From Arcobacter sp. (GTDB lineage Bacteria; Campylobacterota; Campylobacteria; Campylobacterales; Arcobacteraceae), in NCBI GenBank assembly GCA_016744485.1, contig JADGEG010000038.1, forward strand, positions 1 to 13,595: a stretch of DNA of 13,595 nt. The letters are read 5' to 3'. Position numbers and translations under genes: made by a program. Positions 1-5,779 of the stretch are shown piece after piece (positions within the stretch are counted from its first letter, which is position 1; each line of letters opens with the position of its first letter). The notes beneath the pieces are model-generated. The model saw nothing but the letters and a program-made list of their open reading frames with translations. It had not been told where the DNA came from and ran no database searches.

Positions 1-1251
1 AATATAAACTCTGCATTAGAGAAACTATCAACTGGTCTTAGAATCAATAAAGCATCAGATGATGCATCTGGCTTGGCAATTGCAGATAAACTAAGAACTC
101 AAGCTACGTCTATAAACCAAGGTGTTTCAAATGGTAATTCAGCTGTAACACTGCTTCAAATTGCTGATAAATCAATGGCAGAGCAGTCAAATATCTTAAA
201 TACTGTAAAAGCTAAACTAATCCAAGCTAATACAGATACAACATCAGCTGATGGTAAAGAATCTATTAGAAAAGATATAGCTAAGTTATTAACACAGTTA
301 GATAATATCGCTCAACAAACCAACTATAATGGTAATGTTTTACTTCAAGCTTCAAGAGCTGACAATAGTGTATCAGGAGGTTTGAAATTTCAAATTGGTG
401 AATCAAATGGAGATTTAATTGTTAATACGGCGATTCAGTCAAACACTGAAGGTTTAGCAGGTAAAGAAGAAGCTGTGGCAACAAATGGTAATAATGTTTT
501 AAAAACTGGAGATGCTCAGTTAATAAAACAAGGTGATGCTACAACAGCAGTTACTGTAACAGGAGCAGCTGGAGCTAATACTTCTATATCAGTTAGTGGT
601 AAAGTAGGAACAATTACTGCCGCAACAGATATTACGATATCTAATGTTTCTTCAGCTGATAAAATCAAACTTGATGCTATGGCCGCGGCGAGTCCAGCTG
701 ATAATTTCATAAATAACAATGATGGTACATATCTTATTGATCAATCAGTTGCGGCAACATTAGATTTTGGTGATTTTAGTATCAACTCTATGACATTAAC
801 TTCAAGTGCAGCAGATGCAATTTCATTTACAGGAAATGCTGTAAATGATAGAATGTCTGTAAAAAATCTTAGTGCCTTTGATACTACAATAGCAGCCGGT
901 CATGCAGATACAACTCTTGGATTATCTTTAGATTCTTTAAAGATATTAGGAGCTGATGAACTTACTACTGAATTATCTAATATTTATCAAGATGTTGTGG
1001 ATACTTCTATTACAACACTTAACTTATATAGAGGTGATATAGGTTCTACTCAAAATCAAGTAGAATCAGCTGTAAGAAACTTAATGACACAAGCAACTAA
1101 CGTTAAAGCTGCTGAGTCTATTATACGAGATGTTGATTATGCTTCTGAGAGTGCGAACTTTAATAAGCAAAATATCATAGCACAAGCTGGTACTTATGCA
1201 ATAAGTCAAGCAAATGCTACTTCTCAAAATGTATTAAGATTATTACAATAG
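1..1251 (+). CDS. Flagellin, 5' end missing
   Basis: Structural subunit of the flagellar filament, exported by the flagellar type III system. The reading frame is open from base 1 to the TAG at 1249-1251 (416 codons visible); about 20 N-terminal codons lie upstream of the window. The N-terminal D0/D1 part shows the classic LSTGLRI and DDASGLAIAD motifs. The C-terminal D1/D0 part shows RDVDYA, NIIAQAG and the terminal NVLRLLQ. Residues ~130-320 form the variable surface domain, rich in Ala, Thr, Ser and Asn and short compared with the ~570-residue flagellins of Campylobacter jejuni; full length would be about 435. The D1 stretch reads NTVKAKLIQANTDT, like the epsilonproteobacterial type and unlike the Salmonella TLR5-binding segment QRVRELAV. 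It is followed by a promoter/terminator-rich non-coding region; the first terminator at 1356-1387 could also end its message. Arcobacters carry paralogous flagellins, so I do not choose between flaA and flaB. Confidence 0.96.
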   Translation, partial: NINSALEKLSTGLRINKASDDASGLAIADKLRTQATSINQGVSNGNSAVTLLQIADKSMAEQSNILNTVKAKLIQANTDTTSADGKESIRKDIAKLLTQLDNIAQQTNYNGNVLLQASRADNSVSGGLKFQIGESNGDLIVNTAIQSNTEGLAGKEEAVATNGNNVLKTGDAQLIKQGDATTAVTVTGAAGANTSISVSGKVGTITAATDITISNVSSADKIKLDAMAAASPADNFINNNDGTYLIDQSVAATLDFGDFSINSMTLTSSAADAISFTGNAVNDRMSVKNLSAFDTTIAAGHADTTLGLSLDSLKILGADELTTELSNIYQDVVDTSITTLNLYRGDIGSTQNQVESAVRNLMTQATNVKAAESIIRDVDYASESANFNKQNIIAQAGTYAISQANATSQNVLRLLQ

Positions 1252-1262
1252 TAAGTTTTTAC

Positions 1263-1291
1263 TTGCTATATTCTTTTATATAAGGTATAAT
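1263..1291 (+). promoter_or_regulatory. Sigma70-type promoter P1
   Basis: TTGCTA at 1263-1268, a 17-bp spacer, and a perfect TATAAT at 1286-1291. It starts 12 bases after the flagellin stop codon and points away from the flagellin gene. The expected start of transcription is near A1298. No open reading frame with a ribosome binding site follows before the terminator at 1356-1387. Confidence 0.6.
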
Positions 1292-1297
1292 CTTAGT

Positions 1298-1387
1298 AGA
1301 AGCAAATTGTATTCAATTTTTAAGGCTTAATTACCCTTGAAGAATTTGAGTTTTTAAAAGGTAAGGTTAATAGCCTTACCTTTTTTT
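1298..1387 (+). ncRNA. Candidate small RNA 1 (about 90 nt)
   Basis: Inferred from promoter P1 (TATAAT ending at 1291) and the intrinsic terminator ending at 1387. Within it, AAATTG at 1304-1309 pairs with CAATTT at 1314-1319 around a TATT loop, giving a small 5' hairpin. The middle (1320-1355) is largely unpaired apart from a possible alternative pairing with the terminator arm. No homology to a named RNA family is recognised. It could instead be the 3' untranslated region of the flagellin message, or both. Confidence 0.5.
1356..1387 (+). terminator. Intrinsic terminator T1
   Basis: AAAAGGTAAGG (1356-1366) pairs perfectly with CCTTACCTTTT (1374-1384) around a 7-nt TTAATAG loop, followed by a T run to 1387. 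It is the first terminator after flagellin, so it may end both the flagellin message and candidate small RNA 1. Because A and T tracts flank the stem, it could also work on the other strand. Confidence 0.85.
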
Positions 1388-1402
1388 ATTATGTGTGTTT
1401 AC

Positions 1403-1431
1403 TTGTTATATTCTTTTATATATGATATACT
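1403..1431 (+). promoter_or_regulatory. Sigma70-type promoter P2
   Basis: TTGTTA at 1403-1408, a 17-bp spacer, and TATACT at 1426-1431. It is the second copy of the promoter-like repeat and lies 16 bases after the T run of terminator T1. The expected start of transcription is near A1438. Confidence 0.55.
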
Positions 1432-1437
1432 TTCAAT

Positions 1438-1529
1438 AGTAGGACGGGTTTTCTTTTTAGATAGACTGATTATCTATCGTGTAAAGGGAAGTTTAAAAAA
1501 AGGTAGGGATTGTATCCTTACCTTTTTTT
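1438..1529 (+). ncRNA. Candidate small RNA 2 (about 92 nt)
   Basis: Inferred from promoter P2 and the terminator ending at 1529. It has nearly the same predicted length and architecture as candidate small RNA 1 but an unrelated middle: GATAGA (1460-1465) pairs with TCTATC (1473-1478) around CTGATTA. GGA trinucleotides occur at 1442-1444, 1487-1489 and, inside the terminator stem, 1507-1509. No named RNA family is recognised. Expression is not demonstrated by sequence alone. Confidence 0.5.
1495..1529. terminator. Intrinsic terminator T2, probably bidirectional
   Basis: A 16-bp stem, 1495-1510 with 1514-1529, closes on a 3-nt TGT loop and has a single G-U pair. The core is GGTAGGGAT with ATCCTTACC, flanked by an A run on the left and a T run on the right. 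Read in plus it ends candidate small RNA 2. Read in minus it gives an equally good hairpin plus T run about 150 nt downstream of the stop codon of the HAD phosphatase gene, so it may also end the regulator-phosphatase operon. Confidence 0.88.
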
Positions 1530-1530
1530 A

Positions 1531-1681
1531 TGAGTGGGAACTTTTTAAGTTAAGTGGTGGAGCTTTTACGAAAGGAAAAGCCCGTGAGATTAGTTTTAAT
1601 CTTAATGGTGGTTGGATTTATTCTTGTAGTACCACTCTACTAAAACTACATAAAGGGGGAATTAATCAGTCCCCACCTTAA
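1531..1681. other. G+C-richer, hairpin-rich island of unknown nature
   Basis: 56 of the 150 bases from 1531 to 1680 are G or C (37%), against 16 of 60 (27%) in the next 60 bases. Possible stems: TTAAG..GTGG (1550-1560, 2-nt bulge) with CCACCTTAA (1673-1681) closing the whole element; GCTTTT (1562-1567) with AAAAGC (1576-1581); AGATTA (1587-1592) with TAATCT (1597-1602); TAGTA (1627-1631) with TACTA (1638-1642). A GGGG/CCCC pairing (1655-1658 with 1671-1674) competes with the closing stem. In very AT-rich genomes, local G+C-rich stem-loops often mark structured RNAs. Remnants of a mobile element end are an alternative. It may lie in the 3' tail of the minus-strand phosphatase message. I recognise no family, and the strand is undetermined. 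Confidence 0.4.
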
Positions 1682-2331
1682 GTATGAATGTTCAATAAAC
1701 CCAATAAATCACCAAAGGAATTTATAAAATACTTAGCACTAGAGAAGTCATGTGTTTTAGTAAAGTCATTTTTAACAATAATACAAGAAATACCTGCATT
1801 ATTAGCAGAACTTAATCCTCTTTGTGAATCTTCTATTACCAAAGCATCTTCTTTTTTAGCATTAAATCTTTTTAAGGCACTAAGATAAGGTTGTGCATGT
1901 GGCTTTGCATATTTATAGTCTTCTAAACATAAAGAAAAATCCATATATGAAAGTATGTTTGTTTTTTGATGAATAAGCTCAAAGTCCACTCTTCGTGAAG
2001 TCGTAACTATTGCCATTTTGTATTTTTTTTCTAGTTTTTTAAGAACTTCTTCTACATTTTTAATACTTAAATCTTTTGTTTTTAAAAAGTCTTGATAATA
2101 TATATCTCTTTTTATTCGTAAATTATTAATAATATCCTCACTTACTCCTTGCTCTAAAGCAACTTCCCAAGCATTTCCACCTTTTGCCATGATTTTTTGG
2201 TACACATCTTCTTTTAAGTTTATGTCTATAAGCTTTAAAGCTTTTACATTTGCTTGAAAATACCATTTCTCAGTTTCAACTAAGACCCCATCATTATCAA
2301 AAAGTAAATATTTTTTGTTCTCATTTTTCAA
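1678..2331 (-). CDS. HAD-superfamily hydrolase (phosphatase, beta-phosphoglucomutase-like)
   Basis: 217 residues, cytoplasmic, no signal peptide. All four HAD motifs are visible: motif I DNDGVLV (nucleophile D12, general acid/base D14), motif II around T110-S112 (IVTTS), motif III lysine K143 in YAKPHAQPY, and motif IV VIEDS (E167, D168). The helical segment between motifs I and II is a type C1 cap, as in the phosphoglycolate phosphatase/beta-phosphoglucomutase group. The substrate cannot be told. The start is a TTG at 2331-2329: an in-frame stop lies at 2343-2341 and no other usual start lies between. That TTG overlaps the TGA of the upstream response regulator (TTGA, 4 nt), so translation is probably coupled. 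A probable transcription terminator lies at 1495-1529. Family assignment is secure; the role beside a two-component regulator is unknown. Confidence 0.93.
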   Translation of the reverse strand: MKNENKKYLLFDNDGVLVETEKWYFQANVKALKLIDINLKEDVYQKIMAKGGNAWEVALEQGVSEDIINNLRIKRDIYYQDFLKTKDLSIKNVEEVLKKLEKKYKMAIVTTSRRVDFELIHQKTNILSYMDFSLCLEDYKYAKPHAQPYLSALKRFNAKKEDALVIEDSQRGLSSANNAGISCIIVKNDFTKTHDFSSAKYFINSFGDLLGLLNIHT

Positions 2332-3011
2332 AATAATAACCTATACCCTAAACCTTGAATATTATTTAAAGAATCTGTTGGTAGTTTTTTTCTAAAGTTT
2401 TTTATAAAAACTCTTAAAGCATTTTGACTCATAACATTGTTGTCATTCCAAATTAAATTTTGTATTTCTTCATAAGAAATAATTCTATTCTTTTTTATTA
2501 AAAGCTTTAAAAAATTATGTTCTTTTTTTGTAAGTTTATATACTTTTTTTTGATCTATAATTTGAGATTTACTTTCATCAAAAAGAAAATTATTTTTTAG
2601 TTTATAAATTATATCATCTTTATAGGTATTCAAAAAAGCTTCTAAGGCTTGGTTTAGTTTTGTTTGACTTATTGGTTTTATTATATATTTTACTAAATTT
2701 AACTCTGTTGCATCAAGCATATAGTTTAAATCTGTATGTGCTGAGCTTATTATAACTCTTATTTTTGTATTATCTTTTCTAATTCTTTTTATTAAGTCTA
2801 TTCCATTATCTCTTTTTAATCTTATGTCACTTATTATTAAATCTAATTTTTCATTTAAAAAAATCTCATAGGCTTCTTGGGTATTTGTTGCAAAATATAC
2901 TTTTTTAAATATGCTTTGAAATATAGCTCCCATATTTTGCCTAATACCATCTTCATCTTCAAGATATAATAAAGTAAAATTTTTTAATTTGCTTATAAAT
3001 TCTTTATTCAT
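2328..3011 (-). CDS. OmpR/PhoB-type response regulator
   Basis: 227 residues. An N-terminal receiver domain (~12-125) shows the acidic pair E18/D19, phosphoacceptor D62 in ISDIR, S89/S90 at the Thr/Ser position and K112 in IIKP. The C-terminal winged-helix output domain (~135-227) has the pattern LTKKEHNFLKLL, a recognition-helix region around NALRVFIKNFRKKL and the ending IQGLGYRLLF typical of OmpR-family DNA-binding domains. The start ATG at 3011 has AAGGAA (3026-3021) 9 nt upstream. The gene is divergent from the histidine kinase at 3078, with 66 bp between them, and that kinase is its likely phosphodonor. The downstream HAD gene overlaps by 4 nt and is probably co-expressed. Target genes are not evident from the window. 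Confidence 0.95.
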   Translation of the reverse strand: MNKEFISKLKNFTLLYLEDEDGIRQNMGAIFQSIFKKVYFATNTQEAYEIFLNEKLDLIISDIRLKRDNGIDLIKRIRKDNTKIRVIISSAHTDLNYMLDATELNLVKYIIKPISQTKLNQALEAFLNTYKDDIIYKLKNNFLFDESKSQIIDQKKVYKLTKKEHNFLKLLIKKNRIISYEEIQNLIWNDNNVMSQNALRVFIKNFRKKLPTDSLNNIQGLGYRLLF

Positions 3012-3077
3012 TAATGAACATTCCTTATAATTAAATATATGTTATGATATCAAAATATATTTATATTTAGGATTATT
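3012..3077. promoter_or_regulatory. Divergent intergenic region between regulator and kinase genes
   Basis: Both promoters of the two-component pair should lie in these 66 bp. On the plus strand a -10-like TATGAT (3043-3048) stands ahead of the kinase with no recognisable -35. On the minus strand no convincing pair was found: TTGATA (3053-3048) is well placed, but its partner would overlap the ribosome binding site. GATATC (3046-3051) is a 6-bp palindrome in the middle, too short to call an operator. Confidence 0.3.
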
Positions 3078-4643
3078 TTGAATTTTATTACAGAAAAAAA
3101 TGTATCAAGAATTATTATTTATTTATTTATTATAATATTTACATCAATGACTGTTATGATTTCTTATGTTTATGTTCAAAATACCTATGAAGACTTTGAT
3201 ATACAGATGAAAAAATTTGAAAACACATATTATGATACTCAAAAAAAGATATTAGAAAAAGAAATTAAAATTGTTATTGATATAGTTAATTACCATGTAG
3301 TTATAAGTAAACTAGGAAAGAGGGCATTAAAGCAAAAAATAATAAGACTTATTAATAATATATCTTTTGAAAGAGAAAAAAGTAACTATATGTTTGTATA
3401 TGATATTAAAAATTTTGAAGGTGGTGATGATTTTGCAAGATTATTAGTAAATCAAAATAGACCTGACTTAGTAGGTCAAATGATATCAAGTAATTATAAA
3501 GATGCAAATGGTAAAAAATTTAGAGAAGAATTTCTAAAAAACATCAATCTTTATGGTCAATCATATACAAGTTATGTATATATAAAACCTATCTCAAATA
3601 AAATTGAAAAAAAATTATCTTACTTTAAACTATATCCTAGATGGAATTGGGTCATTGCTGTTGGTATTTATTTAGATGGTATAGAAAAAGAAATAAAAAT
3701 ACAAAAAAAAGAATTAAAAAAAAGAATTACAAATCAGATCATTCAAAATATTGTATTTTTTCTTTTGTTTTTATCTATTGCTATAGTTGCTTCTTTTTTG
3801 ATATCTGATAAAATTGATGAAGTATTAAAAAAATATCAAAATAAAGTAAAACTAAAATCAGATGCCCTAAAAGAATTAAATGAAACTTTAGAAATAAGAG
3901 TAAAAGAAGAAATAGAAAAAAATAGAGAAAAAGAACAAGTTCTTGTACAAAAGTCAAGATTTATAGCTTTAGGTGAGATGATATCAAATATAGCTCATCA
4001 ATGGAGACAACCTTTAAGTGAACTTTCTTCTATTATTATGTTTATAAAGTTTAAGTATAATCAAAAACAATTAGATCAAAAAATAATGGATAACAAAACT
4101 ACTGAAGCAGATAGTGTAATTGAATTTATGTCTCATACTATTGATGATTTTAGAAATTTTTTTATATCCAAGAAGGAAAAAGAAGAGTTTTGTTTATATA
4201 TAGTTGTAAATTCAGTTATGACTATCATCTCAAGTACTTTATCAAATCAAAATATTAAAGTTAATATTAATGTAGACAAAGAATTAAAAGTTTATTCATA
4301 CATAAACGAATATGAACAAGTAATTCTAAATATAATGTCAAATGCAAAAGATGCATTAATTTCTAATAATATCAAAAAACCTCTTATAAAAATTTACACA
4401 AAAATTACGAAAAAAAATATTGTTTTATGTGTAGAAGATAATGCAGGGGGAATTAATGTTGAACCAATAGATAAAATATTTGAACCATATTTTACTACAA
4501 AAAAAGATGATGAGGGTACAGGTATTGGTCTTTATATGTCTAGCATTATAGTAAATAAAAATATGGAAGGTAAACTAAAAGTACAAAATACCAAAGATGG
4601 AGCATTATTTAGTATTTGTCTTTTAAAAGATACAAAAGTATAA
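3078..4643 (+). CDS. Membrane sensor histidine kinase with Cache-like periplasmic domain
   Basis: 521 residues. Transmembrane helix 1 (~11-32), a periplasmic sensing region (~33-218), transmembrane helix 2 (~222-243), a charged coiled-coil linker (~245-290), a HisKA-type dimerisation domain with phosphoacceptor H307 in IAHQWRQPL, and an ATP-binding domain. The latter has N box N418..N422, G1 VEDNAGG (452-458), F box FEPYFTTK (468-475) and G2 GTGIGL (480-485). The periplasmic end FKLYPRWNWVIAVGIYL (183-199) resembles single-Cache sensors, which bind small ligands; the ligand cannot be inferred. The start is a TTG at 3078 with AGGA (3069-3072) 5 nt upstream. Divergent from the response regulator at 2328-3011, its likely partner. 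The stop codon lies 4 bp from the stop codon of convergent ftsZ, without a terminator between them. Confidence 0.94.
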   Translation: MNFITEKNVSRIIIYLFIIIFTSMTVMISYVYVQNTYEDFDIQMKKFENTYYDTQKKILEKEIKIVIDIVNYHVVISKLGKRALKQKIIRLINNISFEREKSNYMFVYDIKNFEGGDDFARLLVNQNRPDLVGQMISSNYKDANGKKFREEFLKNINLYGQSYTSYVYIKPISNKIEKKLSYFKLYPRWNWVIAVGIYLDGIEKEIKIQKKELKKRITNQIIQNIVFFLLFLSIAIVASFLISDKIDEVLKKYQNKVKLKSDALKELNETLEIRVKEEIEKNREKEQVLVQKSRFIALGEMISNIAHQWRQPLSELSSIIMFIKFKYNQKQLDQKIMDNKTTEADSVIEFMSHTIDDFRNFFISKKEKEEFCLYIVVNSVMTIISSTLSNQNIKVNINVDKELKVYSYINEYEQVILNIMSNAKDALISNNIKKPLIKIYTKITKKNIVLCVEDNAGGINVEPIDKIFEPYFTTKKDDEGTGIGLYMSSIIVNKNMEGKLKVQNTKDGALFSICLLKDTKV

Positions 4644-4647
4644 AAAC

Positions 4648-5778
4648 TTAAATATGGCATTGCACTACATAATCTCTCATTAAAGGTGGGGTATCAAAAT
4701 AGTTTTCATCATAAATATCAACTGAAATTTTCAAAGCATTATCTTCATTTGTTTTAGTGATGATTTCATGTGAATCATTTTTTGATTCAAAACCTGTTGC
4801 TACGATAGTTATTTTAACTTCATCAACTTCTAAACTAGCATCAGTTGTAGTTCCAAAAATAACCTGAGCATTTGAGTCTATAGTTTCATGAATAGTTGAC
4901 ATAACATCATTTATAGCCAATAAGGATACTTGAGGATTGATATTAAAATGTATGAGTATACCTTTTGCACCACTTAGTGATACCTTATCAAGTAAGGGTG
5001 AGATAATAGCATTGTTTAAAGCTTCTTGAGAAGCATTCTCACCTTTTGCTTTTCCTATACCCATTAAAGCTATACCTTTATGTTGCATTATTGTTTGAAC
5101 ATCAGCAAAGTCAGTATTTATAACACCAGAATTTAAGATAACTTCACTCATACCATGAACTGCTTGATATAAAATATTATCTACTATTCTAAAAGCATCT
5201 TGCATGCCAACATTACTGTCAATTATTTCTAATAGTTTATCATTTGGTACAATTATAATAGAATCAGAAACTTTTTTTAACTCTTCTAAACCTAAGTTAG
5301 CTGAACCTGCTCTATTTTTTCCTTCCCAAGTAAAAGGTTTTGTAACAACAGAAACCGTTAAAGCTCCTATTTCTTTTGCAGCTTTTGCAATAATAGCAGC
5401 AGCTCCTGTTCCAGTACCTCCTCCAAGACCAGCAGCGATAAAAATAATATCAGAATCTTTTAAAGAATTTTTTATCTCTTCATAACTTTCAATTGCAGAA
5501 TCACGTCCAATTTCAGGTTTCATTCCGGCACCCAAACCTTTAGTAAGCTTAACTCCTAACTGGATTTTTTTAGGTGCTTTTGATTTTTGTAATACTTGTA
5601 AATCTGTATTTGCAGCAATTAAATCTATTCTATAAGTACCTTCATTTATCATATGATTAATCATATTACAACCACCGCCACCTACTCCAATAACAGATAT
5701 TTTAGCTACATTATCTATTAATATTTTATTTGGCATCTCAACAGTAATATCATCTACTTGAAATAAATTATCTTTCAT
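4648..5778 (-). CDS. ftsZ: Cell division protein FtsZ
   Basis: 376 residues. Tubulin-like GTPase that polymerises into the Z ring at midcell. The nucleotide-binding glycines GVGGGGCN (31-38), the tubulin signature GGGTGTG (119-125) and the T7 catalytic loop NTDFADV (221-227) are intact. The C-terminal polymerisation domain runs to ~332, followed by a short acidic linker (~333-357) and a C-terminal peptide, YFDTPPLMRDY (360-370), in the position where FtsA and other partners bind; six more residues, VVQCHI, follow. The start ATG at 5778 lies one base after the ftsA stop codon (TAA-T-ATG) with no strong Shine-Dalgarno sequence, consistent with translational coupling to ftsA. It is the last gene of the minus-strand run, and no terminator hairpin was seen just downstream. 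Confidence 0.98.
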   Translation of the reverse strand: MKDNLFQVDDITVEMPNKILIDNVAKISVIGVGGGGCNMINHMINEGTYRIDLIAANTDLQVLQKSKAPKKIQLGVKLTKGLGAGMKPEIGRDSAIESYEEIKNSLKDSDIIFIAAGLGGGTGTGAAAIIAKAAKEIGALTVSVVTKPFTWEGKNRAGSANLGLEELKKVSDSIIIVPNDKLLEIIDSNVGMQDAFRIVDNILYQAVHGMSEVILNSGVINTDFADVQTIMQHKGIALMGIGKAKGENASQEALNNAIISPLLDKVSLSGAKGILIHFNINPQVSLLAINDVMSTIHETIDSNAQVIFGTTTDASLEVDEVKITIVATGFESKNDSHEIITKTNEDNALKISVDIYDENYFDTPPLMRDYVVQCHI

Positions 5779-5779
5779 A

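Larger units (their letters stand above)
1261..1430 (+). repeat. Direct repeat of a promoter-like sequence, two copies
   Basis: Bases 1261-1290 and 1401-1430 match at 26 of 30 positions, 140 bp apart. Both begin ACTTG(C/T)TATATTCTTTTATA and both contain a -35-like and a -10-like hexamer with 17-bp spacing. The mismatches sit around the -10 region and at one -35 base. Together with the terminators 142 bp apart, this suggests duplication of a whole promoter-terminator cassette whose middle has since diverged. Confidence 0.8.
1252..1677. other. Signal-rich non-coding region after flagellin
   Basis: This 426-base stretch contains no convincing protein gene. The only long open frame (1391-1681, plus) runs through a terminator hairpin, has no start codon within its last third and matches no family I know, so I treat it as chance. 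Instead the region holds two promoter-like repeats, two strong intrinsic terminators and a G+C-richer island, each listed separately. Confidence 0.75.

Noticed and set aside
516..719. Minus-strand open frame inside flagellin
   Set aside because: It is the shadow of the Ala/Thr-rich variable domain of flagellin, with no start signals of its own.
1391..1681. Open frame of 96 codons on the plus strand after flagellin
   Set aside because: It begins upstream of promoter P2, runs straight through terminator T2, has no ribosome binding site, and its last third has no in-frame start codon. The sequence matches no protein family I know; the local G+C rise is better explained by RNA structure.
2010..2560. 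Runs of seven or eight T in the HAD and regulator genes as phase-variation tracts
   Set aside because: Such tracts occur throughout this AT-rich sequence, both reading frames are intact, and contingency loci in this phylum usually use long G or C tracts; the longest G run noticed is five (1655-1659).
3025..3053. TTGATA with TTATAA as a minus-strand promoter for the response regulator
   Set aside because: Spacing is 17 bp, but the -10 is poor and would overlap the ribosome binding site, placing the transcript start beyond it.
4619..4630. Palindrome TCTTTTAAAAGA near the end of the kinase gene
   Set aside because: It has no loop and no following T run, so it is not an intrinsic terminator; such AT palindromes are expected by chance here.
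5204..5485. Plus-strand open frame inside ftsZ
   Set aside because: Shadow of the conserved FtsZ GTP-binding region; low-complexity and without a ribosome binding site.
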